From Candidatus Accumulibacter appositus (GTDB lineage Bacteria > Pseudomonadota > Gammaproteobacteria > Burkholderiales > Rhodocyclaceae): 42,475 nt of DNA. The stretch's first letter is position 1; each line of letters opens with the position of its first letter. Below are positions 24,766 through 33,073 of this stretch, one piece after another. The stretch spans positions 9,711 to 52,185 of the forward strand of contig JEMX01000042.1 in the NCBI GenBank assembly GCA_000585055.1. The letters run 5' to 3'. The position numbers and the translations under genes are program-made. The notes below the pieces were generated by a model. The model ran no database searches, was not told where the DNA came from, and saw only the letters and a list, made by a program, of their open reading frames with translations.

Positions 24766-26961
24766 ATGAAGGCCACGCGCCAGCTGTACAGGGCAGCGGC
24801 GTTGGCCGGCCTGTTTGTGCTTGCCGTGGTGATCGCTGCCACGGCATTGATGTGGGCCACTGAAGCCGATGGCAGCGGCGGCGGCTGGTCTGCCGAGGCG
24901 AGGATCTTTACTCTCGTCTTGCTGACGCTGATTGCCAGTGGTGGCGCCTACCGGGTGATCGCCGGCTGGTATGCGCGCTACGTCAATGCGCCCTTGCGCA
25001 TGGCCGAGGACCTGGCCGCGGTGACTACCCACAGCGGCCTGCGCTTGCCCGAGGCGGCAACGCCCGAATTGCGCGCCCTGGGGCAGGCGGCAAATCATCT
25101 GCTGGCCGCGCGCGACGCGCTCGAACACGATGTCGCCGAGCGTGAGCGCGAAGCCCGCGCGTCGCTGGAAGAGGAGCGCAGCCGGCTGGCCGCGCTGATG
25201 GCCGATCTGAGCCAGAGCGTGGTGGTCTGCAATCTGGATGGCCGGGTGCTGCTCTACAACCAGCGCGCCAAGCAGGAGCTTTCTGCGGGGCCGGCGGGCA
25301 GCAATGTCGAATTGCTTGGCCTTGGGCGTTCGATCTACACGGTCTTCGATCGGGCGCTGATCGAGCATGCGCTGGAACGTCTGCAGTCGGCCAGTCGTGA
25401 CGAGCCGGGCGTCGATCGCAAGAAACTGCTCGGCTCGGCGCAGTTTGTCACCGCCACCCGTGCCGGCCGCCTGATGCGGGCGCACATGTCGCCAGTGTTG
25501 GGCCGTGACGGACAACCCGGGGCGCAGGTCGCTGGCCGGTCGATTACCGGTTTCGTCTTGGTTCTCGATGACGTGACCAGTACCAACGAGCGGCATGCGC
25601 GCCGCGACGCGCTGATTCAGTCGCTGATCGAAGGTGGGCGTGGGCCCTTGGGCAGCCTGCGTGCGGCGGCCGAAATGCTCTCCGATTTTTCGGATATGCA
25701 AGCCCAGCAGCGTGATCGCTTCCTCGGCGTGATCCGTGACGAAGCCAGCGCGCTGTCGGCCCAGTTCGAGGCCGCGGCGGCGGCTTTTTCCAACGATCTG
25801 CGCGAGCGCTGGCTGCTCGAGGAAATTCTCGGCGCCGAGCTCATCGAGGTGGTTGCACGGCGGATTGCCGAGTGCGGCAACAGCGGGCAGCAGAGGTTGG
25901 CGGTCAAGCCCGAGCACATCGATGAAGGCCTGTGGCTGCGGGTGGACACTTTCGGGCTCCTGCAAGCCCTGAGCTATCTGGCCTTGCGTTTGCAGGACGA
26001 GTACGAGGTCCGTGAGGTGCGCCTGTCCTTGCAGCGCAGCGGCCACCTCGCCCAGCTCGATTTGTATTGGACCGGCACCTTCCTGAACAACGAAGCGGCC
26101 ATGATCTGGTTGCAGGACCCGATGAATATCGGTAGCGAAAGCTCGCCGCTGAGCGTCGTCGATGTCATTGAGCGCTGCAACGGCGAGATCTGGTTCCAGC
26201 GCGAGCGTGTCTCGCATCGGGCTTTCTTCCGGACCATGCTGCCGGCGGCCGAGGCGCCCAAGGATCTGCCGCGGGCGATCGTGTCAGCGGCCGAAGGCGA
26301 ACGCCCCGAATTCTATGACTTCGATATCTTCCACTGGTCGGGCGGCAGTCACGAACTCGACGATCGACCGCTGGCGGAGCTTTCGTACACCGTCTTCGAT
26401 ACCGAAACGACCGGCCTGGAGCCGTCCGCCGGCGATGAGATCATCCAGATCGGAGCGACGCGTATCGTCAATCGTCGCCTGCTGCGTCACGAGTGCTTCG
26501 ATCAACTGGTCGACCCGAAGCGCCCGCTGTCGCAGCAGTCGATCAAGGTGCACGGCATCACCCGCGAAGTGCTCAGCGGACAGCCGGTGATCGCTACGGT
26601 TCTGCCGACCTTCCATGCTTTCTGTGCCGACACCGTTCTGGTCGGTCACAACGCCGCTTTCGACATGCGCTTCCTGCAAATGAAGGAGCGTCAGAGCGGC
26701 GTGCGCTTCGATCACCCGGTACTCGACACCTTGCTGCTTTCGGCGGTCTTGCAGCCCAACCAGAATACGCACCGCCTGGAGGCGATCGCCGAGCGACTCG
26801 GGGTCTCGGTCTTCGGACGCCATACCGCGCTCGGCGATGCCATGGTGACCGGCGAAGTCTTTCTGAAGATGCTGCCCTTGCTTGCCGAAATGGGCATCAC
26901 GACGCTGCGCCAGGCGCGCGAAGCCAGTGAGAGAACCTTCCATGCTCGACTCCGATACTGA
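24766..26961 (+). CDS. Degenerate sensor-kinase-like protein fused to DnaQ-type 3'-5' exonuclease
   Basis: A 731-residue fusion. Two transmembrane segments (about 10-30 and 45-65) enclose a short periplasmic loop, then a HAMP-like and coiled region. A PAS-like domain (about 145-275: LMADLSQSVVVCNLDGRVLLYNQRA) follows. A kinase dimerisation-like helix LIEGGRGPLGSLRAAAEML has E289 where the phospho-His is expected. A worn ATPase-like region (to about 500) and a C-terminal DEDDh exonuclease come next: FDTETTGLEP (D545, E547), VGHNAAFDMRFL and RHTALGDAMVTGEVF. The nuclease triad is intact; the kinase part cannot autophosphorylate on the usual His. It begins directly after the response regulator stop and overlaps the CBS-DUF294 gene by 20 bp. 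Confidence 0.85.
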   Translation: MKATRQLYRAAALAGLFVLAVVIAATALMWATEADGSGGGWSAEARIFTLVLLTLIASGGAYRVIAGWYARYVNAPLRMAEDLAAVTTHSGLRLPEAATPELRALGQAANHLLAARDALEHDVAEREREARASLEEERSRLAALMADLSQSVVVCNLDGRVLLYNQRAKQELSAGPAGSNVELLGLGRSIYTVFDRALIEHALERLQSASRDEPGVDRKKLLGSAQFVTATRAGRLMRAHMSPVLGRDGQPGAQVAGRSITGFVLVLDDVTSTNERHARRDALIQSLIEGGRGPLGSLRAAAEMLSDFSDMQAQQRDRFLGVIRDEASALSAQFEAAAAAFSNDLRERWLLEEILGAELIEVVARRIAECGNSGQQRLAVKPEHIDEGLWLRVDTFGLLQALSYLALRLQDEYEVREVRLSLQRSGHLAQLDLYWTGTFLNNEAAMIWLQDPMNIGSESSPLSVVDVIERCNGEIWFQRERVSHRAFFRTMLPAAEAPKDLPRAIVSAAEGERPEFYDFDIFHWSGGSHELDDRPLAELSYTVFDTETTGLEPSAGDEIIQIGATRIVNRRLLRHECFDQLVDPKRPLSQQSIKVHGITREVLSGQPVIATVLPTFHAFCADTVLVGHNAAFDMRFLQMKERQSGVRFDHPVLDTLLLSAVLQPNQNTHRLEAIAERLGVSVFGRHTALGDAMVTGEVFLKMLPLLAEMGITTLRQAREASERTFHARLRY

Positions 26962-28405
26962 GCAGACTGCACACGTCACCCCGTTCTCGCCGTATGTCGG
27001 ACTGCGGCATCTGGTGCGCAGCCTGCCGTTGACGGTCGGCCCGTCGACCAGCGTGCGCGAAACGTTGCTCCTGCTCGACGCGAGGCAAGGCGACGCGGTA
27101 GTGGTGGTCGACGAGAACCGCCGAGTCCCGCTGGGCATTATCACTCTGCACGACGTCGTACGCCGCGTGGCCATCGAAGCCTGCGATCTGACGGCACCGA
27201 TCGCCGCGGTGATGACGGGCGGCCTGATTACCATGCCGGCGGATAGCACGGCCCACCAGGCAAGCGTGCTCATGGTGCGGCGCGGTGTGCACCATCTGGT
27301 GCTGACCGAGGCGGATGGCAGCTACTTCAATGTCGTTTCGCAGACCGATCTGTACACCCTGCCGGGCGCGCAGAGCACGGATCTCGTCAAGGCCATCCTG
27401 GCGGCACGCGACCTGCCGTCGCTGGTCCACCTGGCTGGCGAAATCCGCGCGCTGGTCGGGCGTCTGGTGGCCGAGCGGGTCAGCGCCGACGCGCTTTGCA
27501 ATCGTCTCTCGTCGCTCAACGATCTGCTCACCCTGCAGGTCATCGAACTGGTCGCCGGGCAGCACGAGCTGCCCTACGTCCAATGGTGCTGGCTGGTGTT
27601 TGGCTCCGAGGGGCGGCTGGAGCAGACCCTGGCCACCGACCAGGATAATGGCCTGATCTTTGCGGCCGACTCGGACGAGCAGGCGGAGCATCTGCGCAGC
27701 GCTTTCCTGCCTTTCGCCCGGGCAGTGAACGAGGCGCTCGACGCCTGCGGTTTTCCGCTGTGCAAGGGCGATATCATGGCCAGCAATCGACAATGGTGTC
27801 TATCTGCCGACGAATGGCGAAGCGCCTTTTCAGGCTGGCTGGAAAGCCCGCAGCCGGAGGCATTGCTCAATGCCAGCATCTTCTTCGATCTGCGCGGCCT
27901 GTATGGACAGGAGTCGCTGGCCAACGAGTTGCGTAGCTGGCTGCTGGAGCGTGCGCACAGCTACCCGATCTTCCTGCGCGCGATGGTCGAGAACACACTC
28001 AACTGGGAGTCGCCGTTGAGCTGGTGGAAGGGCTTCCGAACCGATCTCGACAAGGAGTTCCCGCACACCATCGATCTCAAGAAGCACGGCTCACGTCCCT
28101 TCGTCGACGCCGCGCGGGTTTACGCGTTGGCCCGTCAGATCCCTGACACCAATACCGCTGAGCGGCTGCGCGTCACCGGTCAGCAGATCGGCGTTGGGAG
28201 CTACGACATGGCGGCGCTGATCGACGCCTTTCAGCACATCCAGCGTCTCAGGCTCCAGCAGCAGGTCAACAGCGCAGCCGACGCCGTTTCCAACCGTGTC
28301 GCGCCAGACGAACTGAACGAACTGGATCGCTTGATCCTCAAGGAAGCGCTCAAGCAGATCGGCTATCTGCAAAAGCGGCTGGTGCGCGAGTACGCCCCGG
28401 CATAG
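26942..28405 (+). CDS. CBS-domain DUF294 nucleotidyltransferase-like protein
   Basis: A 487-residue cytoplasmic protein. It has two CBS repeats (about 25-145: VGPSTSVRETLLLLDARQGDAVVVVDENRR and ITMPADSTAHQASVLMVRRGVHHLV). The DUF294 putative nucleotidyltransferase core (about 150-330) has the GlnD-like motif FGSEGRLEQTLATDQDNGLIF, and a helical C-terminal DUF294_C domain ends with LNELDRLILKEALKQIGYLQKRLV. CBS domains bind adenosyl nucleotides, so this may sense energy state and nucleotidylate a partner. The target is unknown. The ATG at 26942 lies inside the end of the exonuclease gene (20-bp overlap), which implies coupling. A DUF294-exonuclease pair near acetate-type SLC5 genes is a recurring neighbourhood in proteobacteria, as far as I know. 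Confidence 0.88.
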   Translation: MLDSDTEQTAHVTPFSPYVGLRHLVRSLPLTVGPSTSVRETLLLLDARQGDAVVVVDENRRVPLGIITLHDVVRRVAIEACDLTAPIAAVMTGGLITMPADSTAHQASVLMVRRGVHHLVLTEADGSYFNVVSQTDLYTLPGAQSTDLVKAILAARDLPSLVHLAGEIRALVGRLVAERVSADALCNRLSSLNDLLTLQVIELVAGQHELPYVQWCWLVFGSEGRLEQTLATDQDNGLIFAADSDEQAEHLRSAFLPFARAVNEALDACGFPLCKGDIMASNRQWCLSADEWRSAFSGWLESPQPEALLNASIFFDLRGLYGQESLANELRSWLLERAHSYPIFLRAMVENTLNWESPLSWWKGFRTDLDKEFPHTIDLKKHGSRPFVDAARVYALARQIPDTNTAERLRVTGQQIGVGSYDMAALIDAFQHIQRLRLQQQVNSAADAVSNRVAPDELNELDRLILKEALKQIGYLQKRLVREYAPA

Positions 28406-28497
28406 GGCGTAGCGAGCGCGCGTGCGCTGGATTCAATCGGTATTGGGAAAGCAGGGAAAAAAGGACGAGGTCGGGTAGGAAACCGGCAGCCTTGCCT

Positions 28498-28971
28498 TCA
28501 GCCTTCAGCGCGGGCGCGGAAGTTGGCGGGTACCGGGGCCGCCTTGCGTGCCGCATAGTCGAAGAAGACGATTCCCGTCTTGCCGCGCGCGACCTCACGT
28601 TCGCTGCGCTTCTCATGCATGCGCCACAGCAGGTCGCAGCCCTTGCTGCCAAAATCACCGGCGCTCATGGTCACAACCATCACTTCGCCGTGAAAGGCCT
28701 CGGACTTGTACTGCAGGGCCGCGTCGGCAACGACGATGCCCACCCCCTCGACGTTCAGTTCGGTATAGCCCAGAGCCATGAAAAACCGCGCCCTGGCCTC
28801 TGAAACCAGGGACAACAACAAGGCGTTGTCGAGGTGCCCGGCATAGTTCATGTGGCTGAGATAGAGCGTCATCTCGGTCGAGTAGACGAACTGCTCGGGG
28901 AGGTCGATCTGGATTCTGGGCATCTTGGGGTCCGTGGCCGCTGACTGCTTGCGGTGGGGATCGTACGTCAC
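28498..28971 (-). CDS. Acyl-CoA thioesterase-like (hot-dog fold) protein
   Basis: A 157-residue single hot-dog domain protein. It has LYLSHMNYAGHLDNALLLSLVSEARARFF near residues 37-65, GVGIVVADAALQYKSEAFHGEVMVV and RGKTGIVFFDYAARK, matching the 4HBT/YbgC-like thioesterase family. The usual catalytic Asp position in DxxGHxxN is partly changed (MNYAGHLDN). The GTG at 28971 is chosen because aggag lies 7 nt upstream; the internal ATG at 28923 lacks a ribosome-binding site. Substrate unknown, probably an acyl-CoA. Confidence 0.83.
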   Translation of the reverse strand: MTYDPHRKQSAATDPKMPRIQIDLPEQFVYSTEMTLYLSHMNYAGHLDNALLLSLVSEARARFFMALGYTELNVEGVGIVVADAALQYKSEAFHGEVMVVTMSAGDFGSKGCDLLWRMHEKRSEREVARGKTGIVFFDYAARKAAPVPANFRARAEG

Positions 28972-29005
28972 TCACCAGCTCCTGTCACGGTCGTTAACGC
29001 CAAAA

Positions 29006-29039
29006 CTCCCCGCCACCCTCCGGGGGAGGGGACGGGGAG
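29006..29039. repeat. Nested GC-rich hairpin between small gene and thioesterase
   Basis: The outer arms are ctccccg (29006-29012) and cggggag (29033-29039). The inner arms are ccctcc (29016-29021) and ggaggg (29025-29030). It sits between two minus-strand genes, 22 bp past the stop of the small protein gene, and could end its transcript. It resembles the H2 part of the dispersed repeat family but lacks the other hairpins. Confidence 0.6.
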
Positions 29040-29060
29040 AGGAGGCCGGCTGGGTCGCTT

Positions 29061-29240
29061 TCAGAGGCCGCTCTTGGCGTCCACCAGCAAGGTCCGGACA
29101 AATTTCTCGAAGGCGTTGGCTAGCCAACTAAGCACTTTGGCGGGGAAGGTAGCGAAGAGCTCGCGAATCGCGGCGTTGCGCTCACGATGAGCACGCTCCG
29201 TGATCATGTTCATCTGCTCGTAGCTGAGGGGGGTTTTCAT
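29061..29240 (-). CDS. Small protein of the MKTxLxxxQ-ERA pair (paralogue A), unrecognised
   Basis: A 59-residue protein starting MKTPLSYEQMNMITERAHRERNAAIRELF and ending in an amphipathic helix (VLSWLANAFEKFVRTLL). Its start, spacing of Q, M, ERA and ER residues, and Trp-containing second helix match the adjacent gene at 29333-29557. I do not recognise the family. The shared N-terminal pattern and tandem position make both likely real. The second helix could associate with membrane. They lie divergently from a LysR-type regulator, which may control them. Confidence 0.6.
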   Translation of the reverse strand: MKTPLSYEQMNMITERAHRERNAAIRELFATFPAKVLSWLANAFEKFVRTLLVDAKSGL

Positions 29241-29332
29241 TTTGCTTCGTGTTCCTGTACTGTTTTGCAATGTGGTGAGTCTGAGGCAAGAGCGGCGCGA
29301 GGCTTTGTCTGCGCTCACGCCGTGGCCAACGA

Positions 29333-29557
29333 TCAAACGAAGGCCGAGGTATCGAAGGCTTTCGGGTGGCGGCCTTCGCTGTTCAAGTGATATCCGGTCT
29401 GTGCTGCTGGCTGCGGCTGGGTCTGGCTACCTTTTTCCATCCAGTCGAGCAGCGTGTGCATGGCGCTGGCGATCCATCGGCCTACGGCGAGGCTACGTTC
29501 GTTGCGCGCACGTTCGATGCTCATTGCGATCTGGTCATGGTTGAGGTTGGTTTTCAT
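29333..29557 (-). CDS. Small protein of the MKTxLxxxQ-ERA pair (paralogue B), unrecognised
   Basis: A 74-residue protein starting MKTNLNHDQIAMSIERARNERSLAVGRWI with a Trp-containing helix (SAMHTLLDWMEKG) and a Gln/Ala-rich polar tail. aaggaac precedes the ATG. It is paralogous to the 59-residue protein 92 bp downstream on the same strand. No known domain is evident. It is 122 bp from the divergent LysR regulator start, the classical position for a LysR target. Confidence 0.62.
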   Translation of the reverse strand: MKTNLNHDQIAMSIERARNERSLAVGRWIASAMHTLLDWMEKGSQTQPQPAAQTGYHLNSEGRHPKAFDTSAFV

Positions 29558-29679
29558 TTGGGGTTCCTTCTGTCCTTGCGTTGTTCCCGGTTTTCGAGAG
29601 TTCGCCGTAACTTTATTTGTTGGCGGCTGCGCCGGCAAACGATCAAATGTCAGCCGACGCGTGAAAAAATCTCACTTAT

Positions 29680-30642
29680 ATGACCTACCGTCTGCCACCC
29701 CTGAGTTCCTTGCGTGCGTTCGAAGCGGCGGCTCGCCACCTCAGTTTCAAGGACGCCGCAGCCGAGCTGTCGGTGACGCCGACGGCGATCAGCCACCAGA
29801 TCCGTGGCCTCGAGGAGTACCTGGACTTTCCGCTCTTCAAGCGCCTGACCCGCGCCCTGGAGCTGACGCACGAAGGTCGGGCCATGCTCCCCAAGGTGCG
29901 CGAGGGCTTGGAGTGCTTCGCCGCCGCCATCGAGAGCACCCGTCAGGTGGTCTTTGGCGGGCGCTTGGTGGTGACCTCTCCGCCGGCTTTCGCCGCGCGC
30001 TGGCTGATCCGTCATCTGCCCGAATTCAACGCCGCGCATCCCGAGATCCGGCTGCGTATGGCCACCTCGCTCGATACCATCGATACCGCTGATGCGGCGC
30101 ATGTCTCGGGCCTTTCCCGTGTCGATGTCCGTGACGACAAGACCGAAACCTTCATTCGCTATGGTAACGGGCACTATGATGGCTGCCGCGTCGATCGGCT
30201 GTTTGCGCCCGCGTACACCGCCGTCTGCAGTCCGCTGTTGCTGAAAGGGATGCGGCCCTTGAACGTGCCGTCCGATCTGCGCCGTCACAATCTTCTCCAC
30301 CACGAAGTGGACTCGGAACTCGACCAGCCAGCCCTGGCAACCTGGGATCAATGGTTGCAGGTCGCTGGCGTCACCGGCATTACTGCCGACGGTGGTACGC
30401 AAATCAGCGACCCGGGCTTGCTCCTCTCCGCGGCGATCGACGGCGTTGGTGTTGCCCTGGCGTCCAAGCAACTGATCGAGGCCGAAGTGCTTGCCGGTCG
30501 TCTGGTGATGCCTTTCGACATCGTCATCCGACCGGCGCAGGCCTACTACCTGGTGGTTCCTGAAGCCGTTGCCGAGCGCACGGTGGTCACTGCCTTCCGG
30601 CGATGGTTGCTCAAGGAGGCGGCAAAGGTGCGCGAGGGATAA
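29680..30642 (+). CDS. LysR-family transcriptional regulator (GcvA-like)
   Basis: A 320-residue regulator. The N-terminal winged helix-turn-helix begins RLPPLSSLRAFEAAARHLSFKDAAAELSVTPTAISHQIRGLEEYL, which is the GcvA subgroup signature. The periplasmic-binding-like effector domain runs from about residue 92 (LVVTSPPAFAARWLIRHLPEFNAAHPEIRLRM) to the end (GVGVALASKQLIEAEVLAGRLV). The effector is unknown; GcvA-type regulators often respond to amino acids or glycine. The gene is divergent from two tiny proteins with a 122-bp shared promoter region. A conventional Shine-Dalgarno is lacking before the ATG (a purine-rich gaaaaaa is present). Confidence 0.9.
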   Translation: MTYRLPPLSSLRAFEAAARHLSFKDAAAELSVTPTAISHQIRGLEEYLDFPLFKRLTRALELTHEGRAMLPKVREGLECFAAAIESTRQVVFGGRLVVTSPPAFAARWLIRHLPEFNAAHPEIRLRMATSLDTIDTADAAHVSGLSRVDVRDDKTETFIRYGNGHYDGCRVDRLFAPAYTAVCSPLLLKGMRPLNVPSDLRRHNLLHHEVDSELDQPALATWDQWLQVAGVTGITADGGTQISDPGLLLSAAIDGVGVALASKQLIEAEVLAGRLVMPFDIVIRPAQAYYLVVPEAVAERTVVTAFRRWLLKEAAKVREG

Positions 30643-30646
30643 ACCG

Positions 30647-30671
30647 ACGCCAGTCGCTGCGCAACTGGCGT
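30647..30671. terminator. Possible bidirectional terminator between convergent LysR and phasin genes
   Basis: An 8-bp perfect stem (acgccagt 30647-30654, actggcgt 30664-30671) with a 9-nt loop lies in the 51-bp gap between convergent genes. There is no clear T-tract, so the call rests on stem and position. Confidence 0.4.
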
Positions 30672-30693
30672 GGCCGGGCAATGGTAATGGTGC

Positions 30694-31188
30694 TCAGGAA
30701 GCGCTCAGCGCTGGTGGCGCGTCGTGCGCGGCTGTCGACTCGGCTACCGGCTTGGCGCCTGGTTTTACCCGTGCGCTTGCCGTCGCTTTTGCTGCCGCCG
30801 GTGCGTCACCGGCGGCGGTCAGCTTGCGTACCTCGGTGGTCAGCTGACGCAGGCGCTCGGCAACTTGTTCGACATCGCGCTTGCTGGCCAGGAGCATGGA
30901 ATTCAGCGGCTGCAGCAGCCGATTCTTGAGTAGCTGTTCGCCACGATCGATGCCCTCGTTGGCGGTGTTGACCAGTTCGGCAGAGCTTTCCTTGATCTGC
31001 CGACGCGCTTTCGGTCGCAATGCCTTGCCTTCCCTGAGCAGCGTTTCGAACACCTGAGCACCCGTCTGGGCGGCCAGGGAATAGGCACCAAGGCCGCAAA
31101 GCCATGCCTTCCGTACAGAGTCCTGCGTGCGGGTAATCGCTTGCTCGTTGCCAAGCCGATCAACCACGGTGGTCTGTGTCTTGCTCAT
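30694..31188 (-). CDS. Phasin (polyhydroxyalkanoate granule-associated protein, PhaI/PhaF type)
   Basis: A 164-residue protein with the phasin motif VRKAWLCGLGAYSLAAQTGAQVFETLLREGKAL near residues 25-57. A long amphipathic coiled helix (about 58-122) follows, and then an Ala/Lys-rich tail (AAAKATASARVKPGAKPVAES) like the N-terminal region of PhaF-type tails but shorter. Phasins coat PHA granules and control their size. aaggag lies 7 nt before the ATG. Its presence indicates PHA storage; phaC and phaA/B are not in the window. Confidence 0.87.
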   Translation of the reverse strand: MSKTQTTVVDRLGNEQAITRTQDSVRKAWLCGLGAYSLAAQTGAQVFETLLREGKALRPKARRQIKESSAELVNTANEGIDRGEQLLKNRLLQPLNSMLLASKRDVEQVAERLRQLTTEVRKLTAAGDAPAAAKATASARVKPGAKPVAESTAAHDAPPALSAS

Positions 31189-31309
31189 CTTGCTTCTCCT
31201 TTATCCGACTGGGGACATGAAAGTTTCTGCAACTGCCTGCGCAGCTGACGAAACCCAGTCTAGCGACGATGACTAGAGGGCACACACTAAATGCCTGGGT
31301 GTTTTCCTC

Positions 31310-31432
31310 TAACGGTCATGACACGAAGGGGCACCCCAAATCATGAAAGTCATGACCGCCCCCTTCCCCGGCCCTTCTCCCGCAGAGGGGAGAAGGGAGT
31401 TTCGTGACTCGCATGCGCGACTTTCACGGTAA
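31310..31432 (+). repeat. Three-hairpin intergenic repeat, copy 4
   Basis: The cleanest single copy. H1 is ggtcatgac 31314-31322 with gtcatgacc 31349-31357 (perfect). H2 is cccttctccc 31372-31381 with gggagaaggg 31388-31397 (perfect). H3 is gtgactcgc 31404-31412 with gcgac...cac about 31417-31427 (one mismatch). Boundaries are TAACGGT and TTTCACGGTAA. It lies between the phasin start and the wax-ester synthase start, 166 bp before the latter. Confidence 0.85.
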
Positions 31433-31598
31433 AGTGCAAGCCTTTCGATGTTGTATCCTTGGCGCTCGGAGTGACGCCAGGTGGCTGCAGGTGGCCGCTT
31501 GCCGGCGAGCCGCCGCAGACTCGCAGACCTGCATGCCAGCGCGTGCCGGGCCAGATTTGCCGCCCGCTGCTCAGAGCAAGAAGAAGAAAGGTGCCTCG

Positions 31599-32996
31599 AT
31601 GAATAAACTCTCCCTGCTCGATCTCGCCTTCTTCGTCGCCGAGTCGGAGGCCAGCCCGAAGCACGTCGGTGGCTTGATGATCTTCAAACGCCCGGTCAGA
31701 TCGGCGGCCGGCTTTGCCTCCGAGCTGTACCAGGAACTGCTCGCTTTCGACGACGTCCAGGCGCCGTTCAACCGCATCATCCATTTCTCGCTGACCGGCA
31801 TGCCGACCTGGCAGGAGAGCGACGCCGTCGACCTTGAAGAGCACCTTTTCTACCACCAGCTGCGGCGCGGCAGGAATGGGCGGCAGGAGCTCTATGAGCT
31901 GGTCTCCGAGCTCCATCAACCGATGCTCGAGCGCTCGCGACCGCTATGGGAATTGCACCTCATCGATGGCTTGAGCGAACGGCGTTTTGCAATCTACGTC
32001 AAGATGCATCATGCCAGCGCCGATGGCGTGACGATGGTGCGCTGGGCCGCGGACTCGCTGGCCTCCACGGCGAGCGATCGGGAATTGCGACCGCTGTGGT
32101 CGGTCGGCCATGGTGCAGCCGCCAGGAAGCACAAGCGGCTCGAGGAGAAAATGACCCAGTCCTTGCTCGGCGATCTCGCGGGTGTCGGCACGCGCCTGCT
32201 GGGAATCGCTCGCCTGGCGGCGATGCTGGCGCTGGAAGGCGCCAAGCTGACCAGGAACGCCATTTCGCTGCCTTTCGTTGCCGACGGCAACACGCCGCTG
32301 ACCGGGCAGGTGACTGCGGGCCGGCAGTTCGCCACGGCCAGCGTGAGCATGGCGCGGGTCAAGGAGATCTGTGCGCGGACGCGGTCGACGCTGAACCACG
32401 TCGCACTGACCTGTCTGGATGGCGCTTTGCACCGTTATCTGGACGATGAGGGCGTCGAGCTGACACGGCCGATCACCATCCAGATGCCGGTTAACCTGCG
32501 CCAGGAAGGGGAACACGGCACCGGCAACAAGATCGGCATCATCCCGGTCGAGCTGTCGCCGCCCACCGACGACCCCTACGTTCGCCTGCGCAACATCGGC
32601 TTTTCACTGCGCAATGTGCGCTCGATGATCGACGGCGTCGCGCCCGATGCGATCGAGTCCTACACCCTGATCACCGGCGTCGTCGCGCAGCTGGCCGAGA
32701 CGCTGGGCCTCAGCGAAAGGCTGCCGCCGATCGGCAATACCCTGGTCTCCAACATCCCCGGTCCGCCCGACTTCCTGTACCTCAAGGGCGCCAAAATGGA
32801 GGAGCTGCATCCGATCAGCACGCTGCCGGCCGGAAATCTTCTCAACATCACGCTCTTCAGCTATGCCGGGCAACTTTTCTTCGGCCTCATTGCCACCGAC
32901 GAATTGCCCAACCTGGAGCGCTTGGGGCGCTACGCCGGCGAAGCATTTAACGAACTCGAGCAATCGGTTTTCGATGCCCACCAGGTGGTTTCCTGA
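31599..32996 (+). CDS. Wax ester synthase / diacylglycerol acyltransferase (WS/DGAT) family
   Basis: A 465-residue acyltransferase. The catalytic HHxxxDG motif is H137-H138-A-S-A-D142-G in VKMHHASADG. Family blocks HVGGLMIF, PLWELHLIDGL, MPVNLR, GNKIGIIPVELS and TLVSNIPGPPDFLYLKGAKMEELHPISTLP follow in the normal order. WS/DGAT enzymes condense acyl-CoA with fatty alcohols or diacylglycerol, making neutral storage lipids at the inner membrane face. The open frame extends upstream to 31404 but through the repeat-flanking DNA, so the ATG at 31599 with agaagaaagg before it is used. Placement near a phasin points to a carbon-storage theme. Confidence 0.9.
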   Translation: MNKLSLLDLAFFVAESEASPKHVGGLMIFKRPVRSAAGFASELYQELLAFDDVQAPFNRIIHFSLTGMPTWQESDAVDLEEHLFYHQLRRGRNGRQELYELVSELHQPMLERSRPLWELHLIDGLSERRFAIYVKMHHASADGVTMVRWAADSLASTASDRELRPLWSVGHGAAARKHKRLEEKMTQSLLGDLAGVGTRLLGIARLAAMLALEGAKLTRNAISLPFVADGNTPLTGQVTAGRQFATASVSMARVKEICARTRSTLNHVALTCLDGALHRYLDDEGVELTRPITIQMPVNLRQEGEHGTGNKIGIIPVELSPPTDDPYVRLRNIGFSLRNVRSMIDGVAPDAIESYTLITGVVAQLAETLGLSERLPPIGNTLVSNIPGPPDFLYLKGAKMEELHPISTLPAGNLLNITLFSYAGQLFFGLIATDELPNLERLGRYAGEAFNELEQSVFDAHQVVS

Positions 32997-33073
32997 CCGG
33001 GCGACTGCTCACCGAGCCGGGGGTTTGCCGAACGCAACGGCGCACGCCAGCCACGAGCAGTGATCGCTGGGTC

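Noticed and set aside
24376..26217. 613-codon minus-strand frame under the response regulator and exonuclease fusion
   Set aside because: Antisense of well-supported genes with complete domains; His/Arg-rich sequence without known motifs.
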